This document shows, in pieces, positions 38,791-46,582 of a DNA stretch of 64,000 nt (its first letter is position 1; each line of letters begins with the position of its first letter). The DNA is from Neptunomonas japonica DSM 18939 (GTDB lineage: Bacteria; Pseudomonadota; Gammaproteobacteria; Pseudomonadales; Balneatricaceae): positions 1 through 64,000 of the forward strand of contig NZ_AUGR01000017.1 in the NCBI RefSeq assembly GCF_000422765.1. The letters are read 5' to 3'. The translations under genes were made by a program, and so were the position numbers. Under the pieces are notes generated by a model. That model saw nothing but the letters and a program-made list of their open reading frames with translations, did not search any database and was not told the DNA's origin.

Positions 38791-39417
38791 ATGATCGGAA
38801 ATTGCTTGGAGTCGCCACAGCGAGTATTGCCGGGCTTTGAAAATTCCAATCGATACTGGCTGGAGTCACGAGGTTGTTTCGCCGTGAAAATCAAACCAGG
38901 TGAGTACTATGTTACCCAAAGTAATGAAGCCATTACTACTATTCTCGGTTCGTGTGTTGCTGCCTGTGTTAGAGACCCTGTTACTGGTGTTGGCGGAATG
39001 AACCATTTTATTTTGCCCTTCGCAGAAAGTAAACGAGCAACAGATTGGGCTGATTCTTCACGATATGGTGCCTATGCCATGGAGACCTTGATTAATGCCG
39101 TTATGAAATTTGGTGGTGTTAAGGAACGTTTGGAGATAAAGATTACAGGTGGTGGTCGCATGGTCCAAGGCATGAGTGATATCGGTAAGCAAAATATTAG
39201 ATTTGTTACTCAATACTTACGAGAGGAAGGGTTCGATATGTTGTCAGCGGATGTTGGTGGTGATCAGCCGCGTAATGTTGTGTATTTGCCTCAGCAAGGG
39301 CGTATGTTAGTAAAAAAATTAGCCACTTTACACAATGAGAAATTATTGAAAGCAGAAAGTAACTTTAAAAACAGGTTGGCAGCTGAGCCAATAGGCGGCG
39401 ATGTTGAGTTGTTTTGA
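38791..39417 (+). CDS. cheD: Chemoreceptor glutamine deamidase CheD
   Basis: CheD deamidates glutamine residues on chemoreceptors and in some species interacts with CheC. The 208-residue protein has the catalytic pair Cys55 and His72 in ILGSCVAACVRDP and GGMNHFILP. The C terminus ends in GDVELF, closely similar to the tail of the last protein of this operon. It starts one base after cheR, and cheB overlaps or directly follows. No CheC gene is present here. Confidence 0.94.
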   Translation: MIGNCLESPQRVLPGFENSNRYWLESRGCFAVKIKPGEYYVTQSNEAITTILGSCVAACVRDPVTGVGGMNHFILPFAESKRATDWADSSRYGAYAMETLINAVMKFGGVKERLEIKITGGGRMVQGMSDIGKQNIRFVTQYLREEGFDMLSADVGGDQPRNVVYLPQQGRMLVKKLATLHNEKLLKAESNFKNRLAAEPIGGDVELF

Positions 39418-39437
39418 GCGAGAAAAAGGAGGAGTAC

Positions 39438-40499
39438 GTGGAACGTATTAAGGTCTTAATTATTGATGACTCCACCCTGATATGCCATGTGATAACAGAG
39501 ATTATATCTGCGGATAGCGCTTTTGAGGTTGTGGGTGCAGCTCATGACCCTTATGAAGCGCGGGAAATGATAAAAGAGCTTAAACCCGATGTGCTTACGC
39601 TTGATATTGAAATGCCCAAAATGGACGGCATTACCTTTTTACGCAATTTAATGAGATTACATCCTTTACCGGTCATCATGTTATCAACCTTTACAGCCAA
39701 AGGAACTGATGAAACGTTGACGGCATTGGCCATCGGTGCGATTGATTATATGCCAAAGCCATTAACAGGTGCTCAAGGCATGGCGATAAGTGATTTTGCT
39801 GAAGAGCTAAAAGAAAAGATAAAAGCGGCGGCTAGTTTAAAAAATAAAATTGTAATGCGCCTTCCTCCCGCACAGCGTCCACAATCACCATCTATACTGA
39901 AATCACTGAACTTAGAAAGCAGCATAGGGCAAAAAATCATTGCTATAGGGGCATCGACGGGAGGAACGGAAGCATTACAGGAAGTACTCTCTGTTTTGCC
40001 TAAGGATATTCCTCCCATTGTTATAGCTCAGCATATATCTGCTTCATTTAGTGCTCGTTTGGCAAAACGTATCGACGAAAAAAGTACTATCTCTGTAATA
40101 GAAGCGACTGATGGTTTGACGTTAGAACAAGGTGTTGCTTATTTTGCGCCAGGAGGGTGCCACCTTAAGGTCGAGCGCAGCGGCACAATATTAAAATGCA
40201 GAGTAGAAGATAGTGCTCTGGTAAACCGCCATAAACCTTCAGTTGGTGTGCTGTTTGATTCACTGATTGCAGCAAATGTAGAGACAGCTATCGCTGTTTT
40301 ATTAACTGGTATGGGTAATGATGGTGCGGAAGCGATGCTTCGCTTAAAGAGAGAAGGTGCTTATACAGTTGCTCAAGATGAAGAGAGTAGTTTGATATGG
40401 GGTATGCCTGGTTCAGCTGTTAAATTGGGAGCTGTGGTAGATGTATTACCATTAGAAAAAATATCTCAAGCGTTGGTGGGTAGATTTAAAACACAATAA
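39438..40499 (+). CDS. cheB: Chemotaxis response regulator and methylesterase CheB
   Basis: CheB removes methyl groups from receptors when phosphorylated by CheA. From GTG 39438 the protein has 353 residues, with receiver phosphoacceptor D56 (LDIEMPKMDG) and methylesterase triad S173 (GASTGGTEAL), H199 (AQHIS) and D295 (GMGNDGAEAM). I chose GTG 39438 because AGGAGG ends five bases upstream; an in-frame TTG at 39414 overlapping the cheD stop is the alternative. Confidence 0.95.
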   Translation: MERIKVLIIDDSTLICHVITEIISADSAFEVVGAAHDPYEAREMIKELKPDVLTLDIEMPKMDGITFLRNLMRLHPLPVIMLSTFTAKGTDETLTALAIGAIDYMPKPLTGAQGMAISDFAEELKEKIKAAASLKNKIVMRLPPAQRPQSPSILKSLNLESSIGQKIIAIGASTGGTEALQEVLSVLPKDIPPIVIAQHISASFSARLAKRIDEKSTISVIEATDGLTLEQGVAYFAPGGCHLKVERSGTILKCRVEDSALVNRHKPSVGVLFDSLIAANVETAIAVLLTGMGNDGAEAMLRLKREGAYTVAQDEESSLIWGMPGSAVKLGAVVDVLPLEKISQALVGRFKTQ

Positions 40500-40529
40500 A
40501 TATAGTAGTGCTAAAAATGGATGTGAGTG

Positions 40530-41273
40530 ATGCATAAGAATACAGGGCTAGTTGTTTTAGTTACTTCATTATTAGTACTCATTGCCGCCGAAATTATGGC
40601 TATTCCTAGTGTTCGCTGGGCTGCTGAAGTGGGTTTGTTTTCTGGGGTTTTTCTGGTGGGGTTGCCGTTTATTAAAGGTACTAAATTACCTTCTGATGAT
40701 ACTGTTCAGCAAGCATCAGCTGTACTGGAAAAAGAGATTGTAGCTCCAGTCTTTGATGAAATAGAGCAAATAATAGCTCATGAAACGTTGACTATTAAAC
40801 AGGAAGTGACACGTATTGGTGGACTAATTAAAGAGGCTGTTCAGGTATTAGGCGTCAGTTTTAAAACCGTCAATATGCTCTCTAGTCAACAAAGAGAGCT
40901 TTCAAGTGAGCTCTTGAATAAAGTCAATAATGGAGTTAAAGCTGCTGATGTTTATAACTCTGTTAACGAACATACCCAGATGATAGATGCTTTAGGAGAG
41001 CAACTCGACGGTGCGATTAATCATGCTGTTAGATCGTTACAGTTTGAGGACTTATCTTCACAGGCGTTAGCTGCGTTAGGTCAGAATATTCATTTATTGA
41101 ATCAAGTCGCGGAACAGCTGAAGTTAATATCATTTCAGGATGCTGCGCAAACACAAACACAGATGCATAACTTATTGCGCAGTTGCCGTGCAATAAGGCT
41201 ACAGCAATCGATAGTTGTTAAGCGTCCTGTTACCCAAGTTGGGATGCATGCGGGGGAAGTTGAAATTTTTTAA
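40530..41273 (+). CDS. Membrane-anchored protein with a CheZ-like D-x3-Q signature
   Basis: The 247-residue protein has one or two N-terminal membrane segments (about 6-25 and 35-49) and a long helical, coiled-coil cytoplasmic part. Within it, QFEDLSSQAL (D174, Q178) copies the spacing of the E. coli CheZ active-site motif FQDLTGQ (D143, Q147). The C-terminal GEVEIF resembles the acidic, Phe-ending CheY-binding tail of CheZ. As last gene of an operon lacking cheZ, it may be a membrane-tethered CheY-P phosphatase. That role is inference; the motif and context are seen directly. ATG 40530 adjoins a GTG at 40527. Confidence 0.75.
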   Translation: MHKNTGLVVLVTSLLVLIAAEIMAIPSVRWAAEVGLFSGVFLVGLPFIKGTKLPSDDTVQQASAVLEKEIVAPVFDEIEQIIAHETLTIKQEVTRIGGLIKEAVQVLGVSFKTVNMLSSQQRELSSELLNKVNNGVKAADVYNSVNEHTQMIDALGEQLDGAINHAVRSLQFEDLSSQALAALGQNIHLLNQVAEQLKLISFQDAAQTQTQMHNLLRSCRAIRLQQSIVVKRPVTQVGMHAGEVEIF

Positions 41274-41358
41274 GGAAAGAACCCAGCGATGCTATCTTAG
41301 CCAAGTGCGCGGTGAATGTTGAATATGTATGGCGCGACTCGAAGAGTATTTTAATATA

Positions 41359-41372
41359 TTGATTTAGATCAA
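41359..41372 (+). promoter_or_regulatory. Perfect FNR/Anr box
   Basis: TTGATTTAGATCAA matches the FNR/Anr consensus TTGAT-N4-ATCAA at all ten specified positions. A -10-like TATAAA at 41402-41407 lies at roughly the distance expected of a class II FNR-activated promoter. It lies 171 bases before the start of the 44-residue membrane protein. Confidence 0.7.
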
Positions 41373-41410
41373 TTTTTAGCGTTTAACGCAAAGCTGCTTT
41401 ATATAAAATA

Positions 41411-41424
41411 CTGATAAATATCAA
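41411..41424 (+). promoter_or_regulatory. Second FNR/Anr-like box
   Basis: CTGATAAATATCAA matches the FNR/Anr consensus at nine of ten positions and lies 52 bases downstream of the perfect box. It could serve a second promoter or act as a repression site near the transcription start of the first. Confidence 0.5.
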
Positions 41425-41542
41425 TTGGATAAAATTAGTAATGATAGCTCTGAGCACAAAGGTTGAGCTATATCAATTTTTTCTAATGTGTTCGCGTGTA
41501 ACCTATCTCTAATGATAAAGAATTCTCTATGAGGTGATGGTT

Positions 41543-41677
41543 ATGTTTGGTATTGATCCCTATGTTATGGAAACTCTTATACCCAGTTTGGTGGGGGTAG
41601 CTGCAATGGCAGGTGCAATGATATGGGGTTTCATAAAAATTCGTCATCTGATGAACGATGACCAATCTGGAAAATAG
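41543..41677 (+). CDS. 44-residue single-helix membrane protein
   Basis: The frame encodes an acidic N terminus (MFGIDPYVMETL), one hydrophobic helix (about residues 11-33, rich in Gly, Ala and Met) and a basic then acidic tail (KIRHLMNDDQSGK), suggesting the C terminus is cytoplasmic. GAGGTG lies six bases before ATG 41543; an ATG six bases earlier is in frame. It is flanked by FNR/Anr boxes upstream and a strong terminator 13 bases downstream, so it is a self-contained unit. The family is not recognised. Confidence 0.72.
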   Translation: MFGIDPYVMETLIPSLVGVAAMAGAMIWGFIKIRHLMNDDQSGK

Positions 41678-41689
41678 TTTGAGTCTTCT

Positions 41690-41718
41690 AAAAAAACCCG
41701 CCTTTGCGGGTTTTTTTG
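41690..41718 (+). terminator. Strong rho-independent terminator
   Basis: AAAACCCGC pairs with GCGGGTTTT over a four-base CTTT loop and runs into seven or more T residues. With the flanking A run it could also act on the minus strand. Confidence 0.92.
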
Positions 41719-41879
41719 TTTTATCTTCACACCTTTTCAACTCTTCTTATTCAAAGCATTAGGTATAATACTGCTTATAGTAAACATGTATGAGAATTAA
41801 GTTTAAGCCTGAAATATCTCATAGTGAAAATTTACCTTTTTTCTTGTCATCAATAGGGAGTTATTAGAGGGTGTAACTA

Positions 41880-42302
41880 GTGGCAGATTATCAAATACAA
41901 CCACTGTTATCAGAACACAAGTTAGCGCTTTCCCAATTCTATAAGCGCAATCAATACAAAGGTAAGGTCAAAGGCTCTGATAGGGTTTGGGTTATTGTCC
42001 AAGCGGGTAATCAGGTCGTGGGTGCAGCGCGTTTTTGTCAGCAAGCGGGTTGTACGGTGTTACGAGGTGTTTTGATTGAAAGAGAGTTACGTACCCAGGG
42101 TTTAGGGCATCAGTTACTACAGTATTTACATTGTGAAGGTGAACTCAACGGCTGTTATTGTTTCCCCTATCTTCACCTAGAAGTGTTTTATGCTACGCAT
42201 GGCTTCAAGCGCGTAGAGCCTATTCCCATTTTGTTACAGCCAATTTTAGAGCGTTATAATCGGAAAAATGAGCAAGTGCTCTTAATGGTTAAACAAGCAT
42301 AA
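41880..42302 (+). CDS. GNAT-family N-acetyltransferase
   Basis: The 140-residue protein has the acetyl-CoA-binding motif A of GNAT enzymes, ERELRTQGLGHQLLQYL (pattern R/Q-x-x-G-x-G/A), and the strand-turn VVGAARFCQ before it. The acceptor substrate is unknown. The start is GTG 41880 with AGAGGG upstream. It is probably monocistronic. Confidence 0.82.
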   Translation: MADYQIQPLLSEHKLALSQFYKRNQYKGKVKGSDRVWVIVQAGNQVVGAARFCQQAGCTVLRGVLIERELRTQGLGHQLLQYLHCEGELNGCYCFPYLHLEVFYATHGFKRVEPIPILLQPILERYNRKNEQVLLMVKQA

Positions 42303-42346
42303 CTAAGTAAGGGCTGTGATTCGAGACACTGCTATTTTAGGTGCAG

Positions 42347-43045
42347 TTATTTAGGTTTAGGTGAAAAACGTACTTGCTCTGTATTTAGGGAGAATTCAAC
42401 AGTGACCGGCGACAGTGTTGTTTTATCAGCTTCACTTGCGGTATCACGCTCAGTATATTCGATAGCAATGAGTCGGCCTTGGTTGTCAGGCTCGATGCTA
42501 ACAATGTTTACCCTATCCCCAATAAAAATACTATCGATATGATTGATCGTATGTCGTTTGGTATCTTGTGAAAACAGTCCCAAATAAAAAAATACACCAG
42601 ACCCTTGGTTTGAAACACTAAAAGGGGCTGCGAATATTATCTGATTGTCTTTAATGTCTGCATTAATAGTTCTGATTGTATCGAAATTAAGAGAAATGTT
42701 ACCGCGTTCTTCACCAATAGAATATTGGCCTGTGGCCCAGCGTTGCATCTCCTGTTTTTTAATCTCGTTTAACGGCACAGCAATTGGTGCACTATCTTGC
42801 TCTGGGAGGAATACTATAAAGTCTTGCAAAGTGCGGATGCTGAACAATGACAGCATGACTTTTGAGTAGCCTTTTTTTTCTGCTTCGCGCATCAACTTAT
42901 CGTATTGCACTACTTCACCATCCGCTAACTCAATATAAATATCTGCATTGGTGTAACTGAATTGATAAATGCCCATAATTATTACGATAGTAGGCAGGAT
43001 GATTAGGGATGATAGGGTTATCCAAAAGCGTTTTTTAAAAGCCAT
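42347..43045 (-). CDS. Membrane-anchored periplasmic protein of unknown function, 232 aa
   Basis: The protein has a single N-terminal membrane helix (FWITLSSLIILPTIVIIMGIYQF) followed by a beta-rich soluble domain with motifs IYIELADGEVVQYDKLM and SLFSIRTLQDFIVFLP. I do not recognise the family. I chose ATG 43045 because GGAGG lies six bases upstream; a longer frame from 43171 is unlikely. It has no close neighbour on the same strand. Confidence 0.65.
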   Translation of the reverse strand: MAFKKRFWITLSSLIILPTIVIIMGIYQFSYTNADIYIELADGEVVQYDKLMREAEKKGYSKVMLSLFSIRTLQDFIVFLPEQDSAPIAVPLNEIKKQEMQRWATGQYSIGEERGNISLNFDTIRTINADIKDNQIIFAAPFSVSNQGSGVFFYLGLFSQDTKRHTINHIDSIFIGDRVNIVSIEPDNQGRLIAIEYTERDTASEADKTTLSPVTVEFSLNTEQVRFSPKPK

Positions 43046-43550
43046 TGTGTCCTCCGTAGCTATATGTTGATGCACGCGATAGTTAATTTCTAGCCGCTTT
43101 GCGTCACACGTATTTGTGCTTTCAACTTTCATTATGATCAGAATGTACCAAGTTATATAGGCTGGAAACAAGTAAAAGCCTGATCTATATAGAGTAATTT
43201 GTTGTTAATATTGCATAAAAAGATGAAAGTGCTAAAAGGTATATGTCGTACTTGTTGCGCATTTTTTATTTATTGTTCGAAAAGCACCCAGTTGTTGAAT
43301 CCCTTAATCTGTGGGCTTTAGGGGGATATGTTCAATTGAAACTGACATACTTATCCACAAGAAGTGTGAGTATCTTTTTAAAAACAAAATTATGTGTTCA
43401 GCGTCCCCTGTAAAAGGAAAGGTCAGCTAAACTTTGTTGTGTTTGATAGGTTCGGCGGTGTGTTTCTCAGTATGCGATGAGAGTGTTCTTTGCCTAAGAT
43501 AATAAATATATGAAGCAATAAAATATCTGATAGCTATAAGGGACGAAAGG
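43046..43550. other. Gene-free divergent region
   Basis: About 500 bases separate two divergent envelope-protein genes. They are AT-rich and hold no credible frame. A single perfect DnaA box (TTATCCACA at 43351) is present but expected by chance about every two such windows. Promoters for both neighbours must lie here; none is clear. Confidence 0.5.
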
Positions 43551-44099
43551 ATGCGTAAGGTTGTTATTCAAAGGGTAGTTATGGCTGTATTGTTACTTGT
43601 CTCAAGAGGTGCTGTGGCTGAGAACTTTGTTTTACAAAGCTATCTCTCATTTACGCATTCTCTTAGTAGGGCAATCAGCCAGCAATACACAGAAAGTGCA
43701 GGCTTGACGTTAGATTCGGTGATGGTTGATTACCAAGGTCAGCCTGTAAGTTACCAATACCAAATGTGGCGCTTGAAACCTAATAGTGTGTGTTTACCCT
43801 TAAAAGATATTGATGTGCTGCAGTACTCTCAGTGTTCGATGGCGGCGCAACAGTTGTTTAAAGAAACCTGTAGGCAATTTATAAATAATCCCAATAGAAA
43901 AGATTGGTTGTATCCGAAATATAAGCGTTTGTATTGCAACGCTGCAGCAAGTTTTCAACCGGTTGTGGCTCAAGTGAGACTTTCATTGCCTGTGGAAGAA
44001 AATACAGTGAAAAAACAGCAATGCTCACTTCTTGTCTTAAAAGCTATGAGCAGTCGTGACCCATTGGATATACAGCTAAGAGATGAAGCATGCCAATAG
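43551..44099 (+). CDS. Secreted six-cysteine protein of unknown function
   Basis: The 182-residue protein has a signal peptide (MRKVVIQRVVMAVLLLVSRGAVAEN, cleavage near AVA-EN). The mature part holds six cysteines, in SVCLP, YSQCS, KETCR, LYCNA, KQQCS and DEACQ, enough for three disulfides, so a periplasmic or secreted location is likely. AAAGG precedes the ATG. No family is recognised. Confidence 0.65.
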   Translation: MRKVVIQRVVMAVLLLVSRGAVAENFVLQSYLSFTHSLSRAISQQYTESAGLTLDSVMVDYQGQPVSYQYQMWRLKPNSVCLPLKDIDVLQYSQCSMAAQQLFKETCRQFINNPNRKDWLYPKYKRLYCNAAASFQPVVAQVRLSLPVEENTVKKQQCSLLVLKAMSSRDPLDIQLRDEACQ

Positions 44100-44160
44100 C
44101 TCCGTAGTTGTATTGCCTAAGCCGTACAGAATAAAATAGGCACGTTAAACGTGATGAATG

Positions 44161-44194
44161 CATGGTTGGAGTTTTTTGCCCAACCATGTCTTTT
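44161..44194 (+). terminator. Terminator after the six-cysteine protein gene
   Basis: CATGGTTGG pairs perfectly with CCAACCATG over a ten-base loop, followed by TCTTTTGT. The T tract is short. Confidence 0.65.
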
Positions 44195-44250
44195 GTATCA
44201 ATATTCATCTGCTTAGTTGATGCTAATTGAATGAGCACGTGTTTGTGATA

Positions 44251-44808
44251 TTAGACATTTAGGTTTACTAATAACTCTATTGTGCTGCTTACGTTGGCAT
44301 ATGATGAGCTAAGCGCTGCCATAAACGCTGCATGTACATGAGCAGCAGGTACCGTTGTGCCATTAAATTCCAGATCACGTGTAGCACAAGCATCATGCGC
44401 TACCGATACCTCATAGCCTAGATCTGCGGCCGCACGAACGCCTGCATCGATACACATATGGCTCATTGCACCAATAATAATGAGTTTTTCTACCTTCAGT
44501 TTTTTAAGCACCTCTTGAAGCTCGGTATCACGAAAGCTATTAGGTTTGTGTTTGAGAATAACAGTTTCATTTTCTAGTGGGGTTACTGAGTGATGAATTT
44601 TCGCACCCTCAGATCCTTCTAAAAAGAATGGCGCGTTAGCTGTTAAAAATTCATGGCGAACATGAACGATAGGTAAACCTTGGTTGCGAAATGTTGTCAG
44701 TAGTTTAGCGCCTTGCTCCGCGGCTGCTTCAGCACCGCTGAGTGGCCATTTACCCTCTGAAAAATAATCGTTTTGAAAGTCGATTAATAATAATGCTGTA
44801 TGGGACAT
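44251..44808 (-). CDS. Isochorismatase-family cysteine hydrolase
   Basis: The 185-residue protein has the triad of the isochorismatase-like hydrolases: D10 (LLLIDFQNDYF), a lysine in LKHKPNSF (K88) and Cys119 in GAMSHMCIDAG. Family members hydrolyse amides such as nicotinamide, biuret or N-carbamoyl compounds, but the substrate here is unknown. It is divergent from a GlxA-type regulator, a pairing often seen with this hydrolase subgroup, which suggests that regulator controls it. Confidence 0.9.
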   Translation of the reverse strand: MSHTALLLIDFQNDYFSEGKWPLSGAEAAAEQGAKLLTTFRNQGLPIVHVRHEFLTANAPFFLEGSEGAKIHHSVTPLENETVILKHKPNSFRDTELQEVLKKLKVEKLIIIGAMSHMCIDAGVRAAADLGYEVSVAHDACATRDLEFNGTTVPAAHVHAAFMAALSSSYANVSSTIELLVNLNV

Positions 44809-44922
44809 ATGTACTCTTCCTATCTTATTGTGGAGTTTGTATTGAGGTGTTGTGACTATTATCTTAAAAAGCAGGTCTATATACTGGAGTCATAATAGGC
44901 ATATAAAAGGTTAGAACTGACA

Positions 44923-45879
44923 ATGGTCCTGATTCATATAGGCATTATTGATTACCCAGGTGCACTTCAATCTGCTGTTCAAGGTCTTAAAGAGATGTTC
45001 ATTGCAGCAAACCGTATCTGTGTACAGCAAGATCTGACTATCGCTTTTGATATAGACATATACAATGTTGAACAGGTTTCAGTATCTTCGACTAAGGGGT
45101 TTTTAGAGGAGCAGCAGACGAGTAACCCATTACAAGTTGTGATTCTTCCCCCTTGTCTGGAGGGTGAGTATTACATTGGCCCAGATCAAAACCTTAAAGA
45201 GTGGTTATTAGAGCAGCGTGCACAAGGCGTGATACTTTGCTCCGTATGCGCTGGAGCTTTTATCCTGGCTTCTTGCGGGTTATTGGATCAGCGTCCGGCG
45301 ACGACACATTGGGGCTTGGCTGAACGCTTTAACAAAACTTATCCCACCGTCCTTTTAGACAGTAATAAAATATTGATAAACGATACTGATCTTATTACAG
45401 CGGGTGGCCTTATGGCGTGGCTGGATTTAGGCCTGGAGCTGGTGGCTCAGTTTACTCAACCGCGCATAATGCGATTACTAGGGAAGTATTTGATTGTTGA
45501 TACAGGCTCACGAGAGCAGCGCTATTATCGTAGTTTTGTGCCAGCGCTAAATCATGGTGATCAAGCCGTCCTTACTGTGCAGCATCATTTGCAGGTTAAT
45601 TTTGCTAAAAATATTTCGATGAGTGATTTAGCAGCACTAAGTTGTCTAGGTGAACGTACTTTTTTACGGCGCTTTGTTAAAGCAACAAAACTAAAACCCA
45701 GCCAGTACTTGCAGCAGTTACGTATCCAAAAAGCCTGCGACTGGATTGAAAGTAGTTACGACAGTGTAGAGCTTATAGCCGCAAAAGTGGGTTATGAAGA
45801 TGTGAGTGCATTTCGTAAAATATTTATTAAAACGATGGGGCTGACTCCGCGTGAGTTTAGACACCGCTTTGCGCATTGA
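44923..45879 (+). CDS. GlxA-family transcriptional regulator (DJ-1/PfpI plus AraC HTH)
   Basis: The 318-residue protein has an N-terminal DJ-1/PfpI domain (about 1-190) with the cysteine elbow SVCAGAFILASCGLL and the THWGLAERF segment, and a C-terminal AraC DNA-binding domain (about 220-315) with two helix-turn-helix units and the signature VGYEDVSAFRKIFIKTMGLTP. Such regulators sense small metabolites. The neighbouring hydrolase transcribed in the opposite direction is the likely target. Confidence 0.92.
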   Translation: MVLIHIGIIDYPGALQSAVQGLKEMFIAANRICVQQDLTIAFDIDIYNVEQVSVSSTKGFLEEQQTSNPLQVVILPPCLEGEYYIGPDQNLKEWLLEQRAQGVILCSVCAGAFILASCGLLDQRPATTHWGLAERFNKTYPTVLLDSNKILINDTDLITAGGLMAWLDLGLELVAQFTQPRIMRLLGKYLIVDTGSREQRYYRSFVPALNHGDQAVLTVQHHLQVNFAKNISMSDLAALSCLGERTFLRRFVKATKLKPSQYLQQLRIQKACDWIESSYDSVELIAAKVGYEDVSAFRKIFIKTMGLTPREFRHRFAH

Positions 45880-45883
45880 GCAT

Positions 45884-45911
45884 AAAAAACCGGCTGGAGT
45901 TGCCGATTTTT
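45884..45911. terminator. Bidirectional terminator between convergent genes
   Basis: A stem with AAAACCGGC and GCCGATTTTT (one mismatch), extendable outward with GCATAA and TTATGC, lies between the GlxA regulator gene and the convergent AhpD-like gene. A and T runs on both sides allow use in either direction. Confidence 0.65.
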
Positions 45912-45940
45912 CTTATGCGTTGTTGTATGTACTTTGAAGG

Positions 45941-46480
45941 TTATAGAAAAGCAGAAAAGCGCTCATCGAGTGGCGTATCTGCTAAGTGGTTAATGTAGTT
46001 GCTCATGATTTTTTGGGCCAAGCCTAACACTATCTCTAATAACTGCTTCTGGGTATAGCCTGCGTCATAGAAGTTTTGTACTTGTGCTTCAGAAATTAAA
46101 CCACGGTTACGAACGATGGCTAGGGTTGTGTCATGCAATGCCTGTAGCTTAGGGGTAGGCATTGGACTACGGCTGCGCAGTGCGACAGTAAGTGCATCGT
46201 CTACTTTCATCATTTTTGCAATGGCGGCATGAGCGGGAACACAGTAGTGGCAGCCATGTTCAACGTTAATAGTTTGCCATACTACAGTAAGCTCTTCTGC
46301 ATCCAGAGAGGTTGCTTGGAAAAGCTTGTGGAGTAATTGGTAGGCCTCAAGCGCTTCAGGTGATTCAGCCATAACACCGTGTAGGCTGGGGATAGAGCCA
46401 AATGCTTTAATAGAGTTGTCTAGTAGAGCTTTGCTTTGTTCTGGAGCGGTTTCGCGAGTGTGTACATTAAGGTTGTTCAT
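45941..46480 (-). CDS. Carboxymuconolactone decarboxylase/AhpD-like protein
   Basis: The 179-residue helical protein has the redox motif CHYC (C77, C80) followed by H84 in GCHYCVPAHAAI, the signature of AhpD-like peroxidase or reductase members of the CMD family. A role in disulfide or peroxide metabolism is likely. It is divergent from a TetR regulator over a large palindrome, so it is the probable regulated target. Confidence 0.88.
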   Translation of the reverse strand: MNNLNVHTRETAPEQSKALLDNSIKAFGSIPSLHGVMAESPEALEAYQLLHKLFQATSLDAEELTVVWQTINVEHGCHYCVPAHAAIAKMMKVDDALTVALRSRSPMPTPKLQALHDTTLAIVRNRGLISEAQVQNFYDAGYTQKQLLEIVLGLAQKIMSNYINHLADTPLDERFSAFL

Positions 46481-46530
46481 AAGTGCTTCCTATTTTGATC
46501 GATTGTTCAATAATTCAAGGTTATTTGATT

Positions 46531-46569
46531 TTGAGCAGTTGTTCAAGTTAAAATTGAACGACTGCTCAA
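46531..46569. promoter_or_regulatory. Large palindrome, probable TetR-family operator
   Basis: Two 16-base arms, TTGAGCAGTTGTTCAA and TTGAACGACTGCTCAA, are reverse complements at 15 of 16 positions and flank a seven-base spacer. The right arm ends 13 bases before the TetR gene start codon, and the element lies 50 bases before the AhpD-like gene. A related sequence (TTGTTCAATAATTCAA) occurs at 46503-46518. Confidence 0.8.
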
Positions 46570-46582
46570 ACTGGAACTTATC

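Noticed and set aside
41483-41740. 85-codon minus-strand frame across the small membrane protein and terminator
   Set aside because: It reads through a strong terminator hairpin and has poor composition; the plus-strand 44-codon frame has the ribosome site and regulatory context.
43351-43359. Perfect DnaA box TTATCCACA
   Set aside because: A single 9-mer is expected about once in two windows of this size on both strands; no cluster, no origin-type genes (dnaA, dnaN, gidA) nearby.
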